Assembly (NCBI GenBank): GCA_029891385.1
Contig: CM057225.1
Span: 79,757,887 to 79,821,886 of the forward strand
Direction of reading: 5' to 3'
Length of the DNA stretch: 64,000 bases
Source: Erythroxylum novogranatense
Taxonomy: Eukaryota; Streptophyta; Magnoliopsida; Malpighiales; Erythroxylaceae
Position numbers and translations under genes: made by a program. This document shows positions 22,700 to 35,320 of the stretch, piece by piece. How positions within the stretch are numbered: the first letter of the stretch is position 1; the number at the start of each line of letters is the position of its first letter. A model generated the notes under the pieces. That model had not been told where the DNA came from. It did not search any database and worked only from the letters and a program-made list of their open reading frames with translations.

Positions 22700-23693
22700 A
22701 CTTTCCACATAAATAATAATCTCAGTTTGTCACTTACAGACCTCACTAAAATATTAAAAAAAAGAGATAGACACTGAAGTGAACATATAATAGAACATAT
22801 AAATTGAAATGAAGCATGAATGTTCAACGGAATAATGGACTGCTCAAAGATGAATCACCGCTCACGCTGAATCGTTTCAAAGGTTCACTGCTCATGTGAA
22901 TAAAGGATCACGCTGAATCGTTTCAGCGTTCATCGCTCACATGAACAAGAAACACGCTGACCGCTTTAGCGCCAAGACGCCAACTTCATATTCTCGCCAC
23001 CGCCCATATTCTCATACCAGATCGAACTTTAATCGAAGAAATCTCAAAGGTCGTGAGATGGACTTTTACGGTGATGAAATAGGTAGAGAGTGAATGTGAG
23101 TGGGACACAAAAATGGATAAAGAGGGATTCCGACGATGTATCAACTTCAAAGAAGGAGAAGAACACACAATGTAATTCATCGAAATCCATTAAAAATATC
23201 CAGATGAAATACCCATATGAAAAACAAAACCCAAACAAATTACCCAGATGCAATTCATCGAACATACCTAAATAAAATACCCACATGAACAACATATCCC
23301 TCACTCAATCGAAACCTATCACCCAATCAAAACAATACAAATAACTTACATACAATCTGGTGGTAGAATGCCGGAACGTCAAGAAGAGGAAGAACTTTTG
23401 TGGAGAAGAGGAAGAACTTTTGAAGAGAGACTCCAAAATATTTAAGATGTTGAAGAAGTCGGAAGGAGGCTTGTGTGTAAGGATATGTTTGTAAAAAGGA
23501 ACAAGGTTAGAAGTAGAAGAAGATTATGTATTAACCGATTAAGTAATATTAACAAGTTTCAGTTGGTTTTAGGTATTCTTTAAAATCGAAGAATATGTAT
23601 TGACGAGGAATGACTATTATGTGTTTACTTTAAACCAAACAAGGGTTCTATAATTACCGTGGAATAGGGTAGGAATAGAAATGCTATTCTCTC
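22700..23693. repeat. Spacer right of the Ty3 element
   Basis: 22700-23420 matches 1290-1965 beside copy A'. It holds a small extra tandem stretch at about 22860-22945 around TCACGCTGAATCGTTTCA. From 23420 to 23693 the sequence is private to copy B and ends GTACCAAACAGGCC, which resembles a small DNA-transposon end. No gene recognised. Confidence 0.55.
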
Positions 23694-23874
23694 GTACCAA
23701 ACAGGCCATAAATAGAATAGAGCAGCATTGTTTCCCGGCGCCAGCATGCGTATTGCACGAACCAAATTCGCAGCCTCCTCTTCTCTGTATTACTCCCCTA
23801 AGCCTTTATCTGCGTGTGTACTTTTTAAGCTCTAAACCTTAAGAAGCCCAATGCCCTAAACTTCTCTAATCAAC

Positions 23875-24259
23875 ATGTCTTTTAATGACCCCGACGATGG
23901 AGACTTCTCCTCCGAAGAGGATAATGACAATGTCCTCGACGAGGACATGGAGGCCCTGAGGCAGGCCTGCATGCTCACCGACACAAATCCCTACGATCTC
24001 AACAACTCCATTCAACGCCCGTCTCCCTCCTTGCCCGCCACAGGCGAAGCTTCCGGTGAATCCGATAAAGAGGACAGTGAGGATGATCTTGAAGTGCTTC
24101 GAAGCATACAGAACCGCTTCTCGATATCGGCTGCTTTTTCTGAACCTCTCTCTCTGAAGCCTCTGATGACTCTACCACCAGATTCTGATAACGACGACGA
24201 CGATGATTTTGCAACTCTTGCCACAATTCTGCGCCGTTTTGCTGCTTATGATGACACTG
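23875..24259 (+). CDS. Copy B exon 1
   Basis: 385 bp, open, ATG to donor GTAAACTC. Encodes the same acidic N-terminus as copy A with a few changes (for example EEDNDN for GEDNDD and ATILRR for AAIRRR). Ends in phase 1 and joins exon 2 at 24630. Confidence 0.75.
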
Positions 24260-24629
24260 GTAAACTCTTTTTTCCATGTTTATGGGAAATGCTCCAATTT
24301 GTATTTTATCAGATTGTAGGTCGCATGCCATTTGATATAAAACTAATAATGCATAACGAAATATTCGCGTTGGTTAGGAGGAGGCTTGTTGCATGTACGG
24401 ATTTTACGGCCAAGCTATAACTTAGTAACTTTTGAAACTTATGAGTCGCTTAACTTTTTGAGAGACAAATTAAATATTGTTCATTTATCAACGAACCTAT
24501 ATATATATCTCAAACATGTCCAAAGATAGTGACACCGATTGTGAGTTTCAAATAGTGGAAGTTGTTAATATGTTCACTTTTGCTTTTGTTCCCCTAACAA
24601 GTATGCTCATGTTTATGTAATATGTTCAG

Positions 24630-25120
24630 ATAATGTCACAGGGGATTCCAAGAGAAAAGTGGACCCGTTTCATATATTCGAAGTTGTCTCAGAAACAGAA
24701 AAATCAAACAACTTCACGGTGGATGGAATGACAGAGTATAATTTGCCACCTTCCGATGAAGCCGGTGACACCACAAATGCATTGAATTGTAGCATGGAAT
24801 TAGTGCCTTTCAGACGCTTGTCCCAGCTTCAATCAAATGGTTCTGAGCTGGTGTTACGCCATTCTAGCTTTCTAAAATTATCTCAGTTGTTTGTTGCTAC
24901 AATTAGGAAGAATAGATCCTATCAGAAGTTGCTTCGAAGCAAATTGACTGAAATTGAAGCAAGAATGGAGGAGAATAAGAAACTGAGGGAGCGTGTTCAA
25001 ATATTGAAAAATTTTCAGGTTTCATGCAAAAAAATGACTGGGAAGGCATTGTCCCAGAGAAAGGATCCACTCATCCAATTAATATCAGCGCGAAAGGCAC
25101 CAACTTCTGAGGACTCTGAG
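24630..25120 (+). CDS. Copy B exon 2
   Basis: 491 bp, open, acceptor ATGTTCAG to donor GTAACTTTC. Encodes DNVTGDSKRKVDPFHIFEVV and later the basic coiled stretch MEENKKLRERVQILKNFQVS. Same length as copy A exon 2. Confidence 0.75.
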
Positions 25121-26734
25121 GTAACTTTCTTAATTAATATGCTTGCATGTCTCCAAGTAGTTCCTTCTCTCTGTCATGATTGTCTTCAATTTTTATCTTA
25201 CTTTTTCTTTCGTGTGAGGGTGATAGTTTAGTCATGATAGGCTAATGTCACTTTGCACTACATATTTTGAATTAGTCGTTCGCATCTTATGAACCCTTCC
25301 CTTGGTAGTTGTAAGCAGGATTTTAGTTGTGATATAAAGCAATAATGCTGGAAAAGTCTTACCATCTGATCGACTCCTCGCTCATTAGTTTCTCATATGT
25401 ACTATTAAATTTTATCTCTCACTGAAGGGTACTCCAAGCTCGAATGTCGCTTCTCTTAAATTGTAGTCATTGTTTTCGGGCACAAGGTTTGCATGTGTAT
25501 CGCTTTTAGGTTTAGAACATATGCTTTTAGTTTTCATCAAGTGCCTTGCTCTTAGGAAGGATTAGCTTTCATCATGCTTCATACCTAAATGTTGTCGTGG
25601 CTTCCATTTACTTGCTCAAATTGTTGATTGGTTGTTTGACTATTAAGAAGTCATCTTCACCAAGCATTTTTTCCGCATTCAGATTAATGATAAAAGGGTC
25701 TCTACTATACGTGATGGGCCACTAGAAAATTCTCATCTTTGCTAACTATAGAAAAGCATTGAAAATTTTCCACTTATAGTGCAATCAAAAAATGGGCAAA
25801 AGAGTAAAGCAAAAACTTGGGATGGGAATTAGACAACAATTCCAAGAATGGTGCTTCACCTATCGGTGGATCAATTCGGTATGATCGATTTGTTTCTTGT
25901 TAAAATAGTTTGTGCATAAGTTGTCTTTTAGCTTTTGAGCATTTTCTTTAATAATCGGTGGCTTTATTTGAAGGACATTGCATATCTAACAAAAATAATA
26001 AGGCTACAAATAGTTGATTACCAATTAATTAAATGATTGTATGATACAATGATCTTATTTAAATTTTATAAGGATTTTCATTACGCTACATATGCATTTG
26101 TGAGTACGAGTGTAAAATTTGTTCAACTTTGTGAATTCATGCATGTAGATTTTGTCATGGGTTGGAAGAGTTATTGTTTCTTTTTCTCGTAAAAGATGAA
26201 GTTTCTATGAATCAAGAAACTAGAGAACATTTTTTGTCGCAATTTGTGATCTCAATATCCGATCTACAAGAATGTATAAACGTAGTATTCGTAACAAAAA
26301 TCTTTCATTTGTCAAATCTAACTCATGGATATCAAGATGTGATCTTTATTCTTTGGAATTCAAAGGGTACTTAGCGTTGAGGGTTATTACTTATTATAGG
26401 CTAAGCGCAAATCTCAACTGCAGATGTGTGCCTCTAAGAAAGCTTGTAGTAATGGTCCGATTAGACATTAAGACCGATAGAATACATGTAAATTGATTGA
26501 AGTGTTTATACTATGAAATGAAATGTCACATACATGTTAAGAAGCTTAAACCGATAGAAATTGATTCCTTTGACATGCGGTTTGCAAATTTTAATTTGTT
26601 GTGTTTGTTCTCTTTTAAGCCTTTGAGGCTCCCGGAGTTATGCTGTTGTATTTCTTCTTTTCAAGATCGCAAGTTCCATTTTAATTTTCAAATTTCTGTT
26701 CTAACACATTTTAACTCAAGTGGTTCTCAAGGTT

Positions 26735-26884
26735 ATTTTGGAGATCACATAATTTGGATAGCCTTCGCTTCAATCGAGATCCGGAAATCACCCTGAGTTG
26801 ATGAGAGAGTTTCTTCCAAAGGTTAATCGATCAATTGGCTTCCTTGTATGTAATCGGGTCATTTTGGTGCGTAATGTGCAGCAA
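26735..26884 (+). pseudogene. Copy B exon with first half MYB repeat
   Basis: Holds EITP-ELMREFLPKVN and a damaged DQLASLYV-like segment, with donor GTTAGC after 26884. A TGA follows the EIT block in one frame because of an extra TG. The start is approximate. Confidence 0.5.
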
Positions 26885-27631
26885 GGTTAGCATTTTGTGT
26901 GAGATCGATCTTCTTTCACGATAATAACAAATATAGTAAATGCTAGCAAAATATCTCAAGAATCTTGTACACATGAAAAAGTTGTTTTGACCTTAATCAG
27001 ATAATTGATGTTTTCACCATATTCCAAAACAAGAAAAGGATTTGAGATTCGGGAATTCTTTTAAAACCCCATGCCATTTTATCATAACATTTTCATGCAT
27101 AATCGCCTCACATATTTCCTTTATGGGTCGGGTTGGTAAGCCCTTTAAAAATGTCTTCTACTCCATGGAATTAATTGGTTAATTTTATGTTCTTAAATTC
27201 TTAATTTGTAAGGATTCATTCACCTCATTTGTTTTGAAGACATTTCTTTGCATATCAACAAGCCTCAAGAGCAGCGGTGATAATTGATTCCATTTATTTT
27301 GAATTATTGCATTGCAACCAATCCTGCATAGTTTTCATCGGTGTTAGGCTCTATTTCTCGTGCTTCACTGTGACTTTTTTGGTAATAATGCCCGACATTA
27401 TCATGTTTATTAAATACATTGTAAGGGTTTAAAAGAGTTTTAGATGGCTTCCGTTTTGAATTGTTTTTTAATGCCTTGATCATCTTTGCTTTTGTTGCAA
27501 GTTTAATAAAATATTTCATGAAGTTTTGTTTAGCTATTTGAGCGTAGTCCACCCGAAATACCTGCTTTATCCAATCTTTTAAGTTGGATCCAATCACATA
27601 GTGTAAAGAATTGTATCTAACATTTTGGTGA

Positions 27632-27799
27632 AAAATGCAAGAAGCTTATAGAACAAAAAAGACTGCTTTTATTGGCAACTTTGTAGATCGAGAGTCGAGC
27701 GCCAACACTCAAAGGTCGATGATTTTCTTCCATTACCGACCATAGGACCAAAGATCGTAACACGAGAATCAAACACAGGAAGCATAAATGTAAATCAAG
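27632..27799 (+). pseudogene. Copy B exon after the MYB repeats, 5' end lost
   Basis: Starts at the deletion junction inside the KMQEAYRTKK codons and goes on through AFIGNFVDRES to donor GTATATTG. The acceptor and the RRW...HEVP part present in copy A are gone, so this exon probably cannot be spliced normally. Confidence 0.6.
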
Positions 27800-28599
27800 G
27801 TATATTGACTTATAATTTTTGCAGTTGTTTATCAGCGCTCTATAATAGATTTCTAGCAATTCATTTGTACATAGGAGATTCAAAATCTGGAGAAAAAACA
27901 AAAACTTTGTGGTCATTTCTTTGTTGTTTCCAAAGCTTATTCTATCTTTGTTTATAAGTGTGAACTTCTGCAACTTTTCTTATTTAGGGAGAGGAGTGAT
28001 TGTTATGTATGGAGGTCCATATCTTAAAACATTATTTCAATAGGTTATGGATAATTTTTGTATATAAATCACTCTTTTATCTTTTGTCCCTTTCCAATGT
28101 GGGATTAATAAACATTTTTTACCCTTCCCTTCCAGGCCAGATAATCTTTTCCTCTCTCACTTTTTGAAGCCATTCAACACGTTAATTAAATTTTTACAAT
28201 TGAGTTTCTTTACTCAACAATCCATTCTCTCTTGTGGTATATTTCTAATTGAACTCTTTGTTTGACAACAATCGAAATTATTGTTAAGCTTCTTCTTCAA
28301 CAAGTATCTTTTTTGAGATATTAGGCTTCTTCAACACAATCTAATTTCATGTGAAAATTTGTAACTTTTCTTATTTGGAAAGAGGAGTGGTCTATGTATA
28401 TGGAGGTCTATAGCTTAACCCAAAATAGGCATTAGGTTATGGATCATTTTTTTTACTCTTTATCTTTTGTCCTTTTTTGATTTGTTATTTATTAATTAAA
28501 CCTTTGTAACAATAACATTGTCGTTCTGGGAATATATACATTCTTAGGGTTTGTGCCTTATGATTCTTCTTACTTTTGAACTTGCTTTGTCAAATTCCA

Positions 28600-28927
28600 C
28601 AGAGCCCCAAACAAGAGTACGGCCAAAAGAACTAGGAAACGGGTATTTGGTTCACTTGAAGAAGCTGTAGGAATCAACAATGGTTTTGCGTTTGAGAAAT
28701 TAGATGGGAGTAATATTCCTGAGCCAGTGGCAACAGGAAATTGTGTAGAGGATAATACAAGAAAGAGGAAAAAGGTTCCCATCTTGTCATCGAAGAGAAA
28801 TAAGTGCATGAGAACTAATGGGAACTGTAAGAGTCTTCTTTTGCAACCCCCGGAAAGACTGGAATTGGATGTAACAAATAATGATGGTTCACTGAGTTTA
28901 TTCAGGAACGATACCCTGAAATCGTGA
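28600..28927 (+). CDS. Copy B C-terminal exon
   Basis: An open frame reading AKRTRKRVFGSLEEAVGINN, then FEKLDGSNIPEPVATGN, RKRKKVPILSSKRNK and ending SLFRNDTLKS-stop at 28927. Basic and lysine-rich, as expected for the tail of this family. The same exon in copy A has several indels. The 5' edge is not certain. Confidence 0.55.
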
Positions 28928-30895
28928 GTGAATCTCCGATCAATGTATTGGTAGAAAGCATAAATCATGTCGGAAGTGCATAAATCATGTCGAAGTGCAT
29001 AACAACCCATCCGAACTATTTGTGACAATTCAACTTGTTCATGATAATGTTGATTCAAGTTTATTAGCAATAACAAGTGGTGATGCAAGAGACATTCTTT
29101 GTCATCCCAATGCGTCCAAGAAAAGAAGACATCTAAGATGCGCATAATAAAGGAGATGTTTTGGAAAGGATAAATGCTAAAATGATCGAGAATTCTCTCG
29201 ATGGAATTGCTTTGAAAAGGCAAAGCAAGGAGGACGAAAGTATTCCGTAGGGGAAAGAAGACATATACCATCGAATAGAAATCGACTCCACGTGGTAGTG
29301 CATCAAGTAAGCAAATCAAGTTTCTCAAGAATTATGCCATAAGGGAACCTAGAACCTTCCGGTAAAGACAGATTAATTTATTGCATTTGTTCCGGCTTGC
29401 AATCCAGAGCAAAAATTCATTGAAAACAGTAAGATGATTCTGCACCCCGGTTTTGATGTAAAGTGAAAAGAAGTGATGACGTTGGCCAAATATTGATTAG
29501 ACTTGCTCTCCATATAGCATCTAAATGGGATTTGCGTCTAATGTTGAAGCATACTTATAATGATGGAATGAAGTGACAGTTTCACCACCGAGATCTAACA
29601 ATGTATGGACGGCAATTTCCGAGTAACAAAGATTAGAAGTTAGCGTTGATAGGCAAGTTGATCTTAAATGGTGAATGAGTAAATTTTGTTATATTATCGA
29701 TATTAGAATCACTCCTCCGTATATGACACTCGATTCTTACACCGACAGTACACATTTTGATTTTGTAAGACAGAGTCAAGTTAATCATATTGCTCATAAA
29801 AGTATCATCGGTGGCAAATTGAGCGAGGGGACATGATCAAGGTGAATGAAGCAAATATGCCTATTTAACATCTCTTAAAGGGATTTGGTAATTTGACTCA
29901 TTGACACATACAAAGAAGGTATCTATGAGTTGACAAAAGGCATACATTCTCGTTTTTGCCAACAATATTAAACAAACCTATGTATGACATTGATTCGTAA
30001 CGTGTTTATGAAGCGGATGATGAACTTCGGGGGATGATTCTATTACTTTCGTCCGCACGAGGAAGCCGAGACCTTGGGTGTGTGATTAGTGTTACAATCG
30101 AGAGGAAGTGGATATAAAACTTGGCTGCAAGATGTGAACTTGTAACCTTGCGTAGATTGTTGGCATAGTTATTGCTTAAGCAATTTTTTTTGTTTTTGTT
30201 TTGAAAAGTCGCAACGCTTAAGCGAATATGTTAGTCAGAAAAATCCTCTCTAAAAAAGAAACAACTTTATACGCCTTTACTGAAAAAAGGGATAATTTTA
30301 AATAGGGATCTCTATTTCTCATTATAAAACTCAATTATTTATGTGTTGTTCATTGTTTGTTTTGGTAAAAACGTGAAAATTGTCTTTAATGTTTCTTTGT
30401 GAAGGAGTTTTGTATTGTTCCTGGATTAAGAAACAAGTAGTTAATTATTTCACTCTTGTTTTATGCCAAAGGTTATGAATACTCAAATTTGATGATAGGT
30501 GTAGAGCTAGTGTATAAATTATCGTCAGAATGGCCGGGAAATGGTAGGATAATCAATAGTAGATATCGTAGTATTTAAAATATCGGTCTAGTATTGGACC
30601 AATTATAAAATTTGAAAATTATAGACCAAGTTGAACAAAAATACTAGCAGATGCCCTCCTTTCCTTCTTTTTACTCTCTCCCAATACCGACCTCGGTTCT
30701 CTCTCAAGCACAAAGTTACAACATAAATCCATCGCCATTATGGTGTCTCGCCACGCCAAGTCACCGCTCGATCGCCCGATTCACAAGATTTGTTCTCCAT
30801 TGCCACTCACGCTCCAAGCCTCCAAGTCTGTCTCGTCTTTAGCTCCTGCCAGGTCGTCTTAAGCTCCAGCCTCGTTGCCTCCAGCTCCAAGCTCC
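28928..30895. other. 3' flank of copy B, no recognised gene
   Basis: Matches 1966-3945 inverted. It contains scraps that might be former coding sequence just after the stop, and a GC-richer end (30650-30895). Nothing else recognised. Confidence 0.4.
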
Positions 30896-31002
30896 ATCGC
30901 TATAAAAGATTTTCCATAGAAAATTTTCAATAATTGCTCATAATATGTAAATTCCATATAACTGACCCTCTTCTTATAAATGTTGGAGTAATTGACAATA
31001 TT

Positions 31003-31334
31003 TAGGCTACGCTTGATTAAAAGTTTATTAATGAAATGTAATAGAATATAATATAGAGGATATTTATAATGAAATGGAATATAATGAGATAAAAGAGGAT
31101 GATTTCATATTACATATCATTTTTCTTAAATATTAAAAATGTAAACTTTTGATTTATGGGTTTATGATGAAATGTAAAATGATAATTAAATTTTCACTAT
31201 ATTACATTACAAACTTTTCTTCTAAATAATATTTCAGTATATTATATTATGAACTCTTCCTTCCATCCCAAATAACATTATTTATATTCTATTCTATTAT
31301 AAATTATTATATTCCACCAAAAGCCTTACGCCTA
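31003..31334. mobile_element. MITE-like AT-rich element
   Basis: Begins TAGGCTACGCTTGATTAAAAG and ends with the inverse of TAGGCGTAAGGCTTTTGG, an imperfect terminal inverted repeat. The inside is rich in AATG(T/G)AATAGAAT motifs, typical of some small plant DNA transposons. No clear target duplication was seen. Confidence 0.35.
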
Positions 31335-31734
31335 ACCTAACATAGCCTTATAATTCTATATTTGATGGTATAGTTCCTCGAGAAGCATATAAGAACACAA
31401 ACTTATTAATTAATTAGGTTCATTAATGCTCTTATATTTTGTTTGGAAAAGTAAAATCTAAAAGTTTTTTTTTGTAGCAAATTCGTCGAATACTTCACCA
31501 ACTATAGTGATACAACCAGCCTTCGTAATGGAGTTCTATATCTTACACATCAACTTGACAAGCTACACATACCAAGTGGTCCAATTACAATGCAACAAGC
31601 TTAAAAGCTTAAAAAAGCAATGCAAGTTTTTGTTCAAACCCAAATCACAAGTTAAGTACATGAGGAGGCCGAAACATCTATTGAAGAACACCAATGCACG
31701 CCTAAGCTTATAATTTTATTAGAGGAGGCATTGG

Positions 31735-32110
31735 AAGAGGCTAGCACTTAGCCATTTAGGCCCATTTTTTATAATTTGGGCTATTATTTATTATCTCTTA
31801 TTTTAGGTCCAATGACTTATTTATGGGCTATTCTTTTAGTTAGTAGCATACGTTTTGTTTGTTTGCGTTATTTTAAGACTTATTTGTTTTAATATGTTTA
31901 ACCCATTCCTAAAAAGACTTGGATCAGATTATGTTCAATAGGCTAGATACTCCTAAATTTGTTAGGATTAACCTAGTTTGCATTAAATGGGCTTGCAAAC
32001 CCATTTCTATTAGGGCTAGGACTTGATCAAGGTATTTATACCTTATTATAACCTTGTAACCCTAGATTGGATGATTAATAAAATTTCGGAATTGAGTTCT
32101 GAGGTGTGAT
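31735..32110 (+). repeat. LTR-like segment with TATA and poly(A) signals
   Basis: Shows TATTTATA at 32033-32040 and AATAAAA at about 32088, spaced as in a U3-R region, preceded by GGGCT-rich stretches common in plant LTRs. No paired LTR or boundaries were found, so this is tentative. Confidence 0.3.
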
Positions 32111-32699
32111 TATCTTCATGATTACTTCAAAAAATTGATTTGCATCAATAAGTAAGTACTTGCAACTTAAATTGAATTGTAATTTCTTTGGGATTGGGTC
32201 TCAAACTTATGATTTGGGGTTTGATCTAGCATATTCTTAGAATAGAAAGATTAAGGTTTTGATTCAATAGGATTAGGGGGTTTCAAGAATCTTGTTTTCT
32301 TGGGATTCCCGTATCATATATTCAATTGTTCAAATCTTGGAAAAAGTTGTGGGTAAGAATACAATTTTGGTGATATTGACTTTTCATATATAATATGTTT
32401 AATCAATTAAGGTTAAGATGTACAAAGGGAAAACAAGTTAGATCAATGTGTTATATTTTGTTTCCAAGCTAGTAAGCAAGAACTAGATACTAAGTGGATT
32501 GTTTAAAATGTATCATAAGGTTCTAAAGTAAGATAATGTTGCTTCATCTAAACATGTCAAAGAGAAGATTTAGATTTATTAACTATAGCTAATATGTTTT
32601 AAGTAATTTTACTTTCATATGCAATAATTTTGTTTTGATAAAGAGTTATTAATTTAATTTTAACATATGTCTTTTTTATTTTTACAAATAAATGAAGGG

Positions 32700-33162
32700 A
32701 GGTTCAAATAATCTTGATAATTTAGCCTCTTTAAGTTTAGGAAGATTCCATAATTAATATTGGGCTTATGCTAGATTGGCCCCTAGTATGAAGAACCATA
32801 TTATAATAAACATTTGAAAGATTAGGAAATTGCTAGATTGAAGAAGCATTTAACAGAGATCAAAGGTAATGTGGATCCTTGAAAAAGAGTTACTTATGAA
32901 GAGAAATGATAGATGAAAATTTTACTTGAAGAATATCATAATAAGAAATAAGGAAGGCAAAGACTAAACTATGAAATTGGTAGTGAAAGTTCTTTTTGTG
33001 ATGGATAGGATGATATTGGCAATGTTTAAGGTATTATTCCTACTTATTAAGAAGGGATTGTTGCACTTAATTTGAGGAAGAGAAGAAAATATATGCCTAA
33101 TTTATTTACTCTACAAACAACTCCTAGAGTAGATATCTAGATGGTGCTTGACAATCTAAAAA
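32700..33162 (+). pseudogene. hAT-type transposase gene remnant (N-terminal BED-like region)
   Basis: One frame, with stops and a frame change, reads WAYARLAPSMKNHIIINI, then ARLKKHLTEIKGNVDP, KRVTYE, MKILLEEYHNKK and LNYEIGSESSFCDG. The W-A-..-K-H-L-...-G-N-V-P-C arrangement resembles the BED zinc finger and following linker of plant hAT transposases; the zinc-binding cysteines appear as TGA codons. It is cut off on the right by the Copia-1 LTR at 33168. Confidence 0.45.
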
Positions 33163-33167
33163 AACAG

Positions 33168-35241
33168 TGTTGGATCGGAAAAAGAAAATATGTTTTGTTT
33201 GAAAAAACGGTAGATTTCAAAACTTTTAAGAAATCATTACTTGCAGCGGAAGCAACAAATCCAAATCAACATGCCAATCCATACATGATATGGTATAAGG
33301 ATAATAAAATATAAACAAGATTAGGAGTATTACCAACTCCTTCGCTACAACTTTAAATCCTCGCTGCGCTATCCTCTCCTTCTTCGTGTATCCAAATCCT
33401 TTGCCTTTGATTCTTTTCCTTTAGCAATCTACTTTCTCCTTGTTGTAGTATCCTTAACCAATTAGATTTACCACCTGTCCTTCAAGGACAATTAGGTTAA
33501 CAAAATCCTTTGGTGGGAAAGGAGAAGAAATGTTTGGAGGAGATTTTCTTAGAAGAAGAAGAAACAAAATTGTTCAATGGGTATTTTTCGATTCTCTCTT
33601 CTTGAAAGGAGAGAAAGTGTAAAGAACATGCAATAGCTCTTTCTTGCCTACCAATTTCGTATATGCATGGATGGAAGGAGATAGAGACATAAAATGCAGC
33701 ACTTCTTTCATTAATCACTCATAAAATAGCAAATAAATGAGATTATCTTCATTTATCTTTATGATGGCTATTTGAAAAGACCATAACCTAAAATTCAATA
33801 CCCAATTTCGATTTTGCCAAGAAGAAAGAAGGAAGATGGTCCATCTAATGTACATCTTTCATCTTTAATCTAATGAATGCAAATAGGTTACAAACCAACA
33901 TTAAAAGACAACCATTAAACCATTTAATGGTAAGTTCATAACTCCATTTAATGATGATTAACCATAATAAAGAGCATTTTAATGTCAAATGTGTGGTTAC
34001 ACATTTAACCTAGGAATAACCGAAATTGATATCTTCTTCTTAAAAAAATTGTTTTAATATAATTAATCTAATTAATTACATTAAACCAAAAACCAAGCCC
34101 ATTACTAAATATACATTTGGGCTTCTTTAATTAGACCAAGCCCAAGATTCAATTATGGGCTTCTAATTAAACTCCATTTATATTTCTTACTTAGCTTGAT
34201 AACCTTCCTTAAAGCCGAGTGGGGAATCTTATTGGACTTTGATAATTCAAGCTCCAACACGCCCATAATTAATTCAATCTCATTGAAATTAATTCTAGCT
34301 TATTAACTAAATGTCATTCCACTAAAGACAATTAGTTGAACTATTGAATTATTAAATATTATGAGAATATGTCCAATTGCAAACCCTATTTAAAACCTTA
34401 TTATAGCCATCCGCACAATAAAGGGTAAAATTACCGTTTTGCCCTTATGTTGGTTTTTCCTTCTAGATCTCTCATTTTACTTTATATGGTGATTAACTCA
34501 TAAGATCTCATCTCAGTGTTAAGACATGATGGGTAGCTAGTCCATCAAACTCTCAAGCGCCAGCTTAATCACCAAATCTCCTTAAAACATCTAGAAGAGA
34601 TGATAACACTATAAACTCTTTATTCGAGTGAATGTTCTCGATACATGTTTCAATTAATAATTCCAACATGCATACCTCGGATTAATACTCTGTAAAATCC
34701 ATTCCGATCATATCAAGAATTATAATGAAACATATGTGAGTTCACCACTAATCAAGATTATGGTTCATAATAAGTTTAATGCTTAAGTTATGCGCTTAAG
34801 ATTAAAGTAACTACTCACTTTATTCTTGAAAGCATACTTGATTTTAGATTCATTTAATAGTGCCATTATCAATAGTCAACTACTATCATGATATGAAACT
34901 CATCACTCCCTTGAAGTAAACTCCTTTACTTATATGGAGATAAATTGCAACACTACAGTCTAAACCATAATCACGCGACCAACTTGATTATTCAACTGTG
35001 AATTAATTAATTCAAATTCTAATAATATACATGTTTCCCCTACATCTCTATGTATATGGATATTACTTACAAAATAATCTTGGTACCTTATGACCAGATA
35101 TATAATGCTCATACAGATAAAACCAAACCCTTTTGTTTTATTAATAATAAATATTTTCATTACAAAATCAGAATCGAAGAAGATAAAGTTACATGTAAAT
35201 ACACTTGCTTTCCAGGGAACTATATTTACATAACTCCAACA
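33168..35241 (-). repeat. Copia-1 3' LTR
   Basis: On the minus strand it starts TGTTGGAGTTATG and ends CGATCCAACA, 2.07 kb. The purine tract GCAAGTGGGAGAT (35254-35242 on the minus strand) adjoins its start. The other LTR is outside the window. Confidence 0.8.
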
Positions 35242-35254
35242 ATCTCCCACTTGC
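35242..35254 (-). other. Polypurine tract of Copia-1
   Basis: The minus strand reads GCAAGTGGGAGAT next to the LTR start, the usual copia PPT. Confidence 0.75.
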
Positions 35255-35320
35255 CCTAAAGCAAGTTTGACATATCCCTCATTCCCATCCCTTCTAGGTG
35301 ACCCTCAAAGCTCTTTTGAG

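Larger units (their letters stand above)
23875..28927 (+). pseudogene. MYB4R1/SNAPC4-like gene, copy B, lacking the MYB repeats
   Basis: The inverted partner of copy A. Exon 1, exon 2 and the C-terminal exon are open, and their splice sites are intact. The exon near 25800 has a stop (TAA) and frame change, and the half repeat at about 26735-26884 is damaged. The block that in copy A holds the repeats at 6236-6482, 5595-5745 and 5364-5513 is absent, so a protein from this copy could not bind DNA through those repeats. It could still make a truncated protein of exons 1 and 2 (about 290 residues plus intron-derived codons). Expression is unknown. The leader lacks an exact telobox (one base different from copy A). 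Confidence 0.7.
23694..30895 (+). repeat. Inverted-repeat arm B (MYB locus)
   Basis: Reverse complement of arm A (1966-10933) minus the 1.79-kb block equivalent to 5225-7016. The breakpoint in B is at about 27631, where CATTTTGGTG meets AAAAATGCAAG. Contains MYB gene copy B and its 3' flank. Confidence 0.8.

Noticed and set aside
28570..29328. 252-codon open frame on the minus strand
   Set aside because: It lies antisense to the C-terminal exon of MYB copy B, which has clear family-like protein sequence and matches copy A. The antisense frame is not kept open in copy A.
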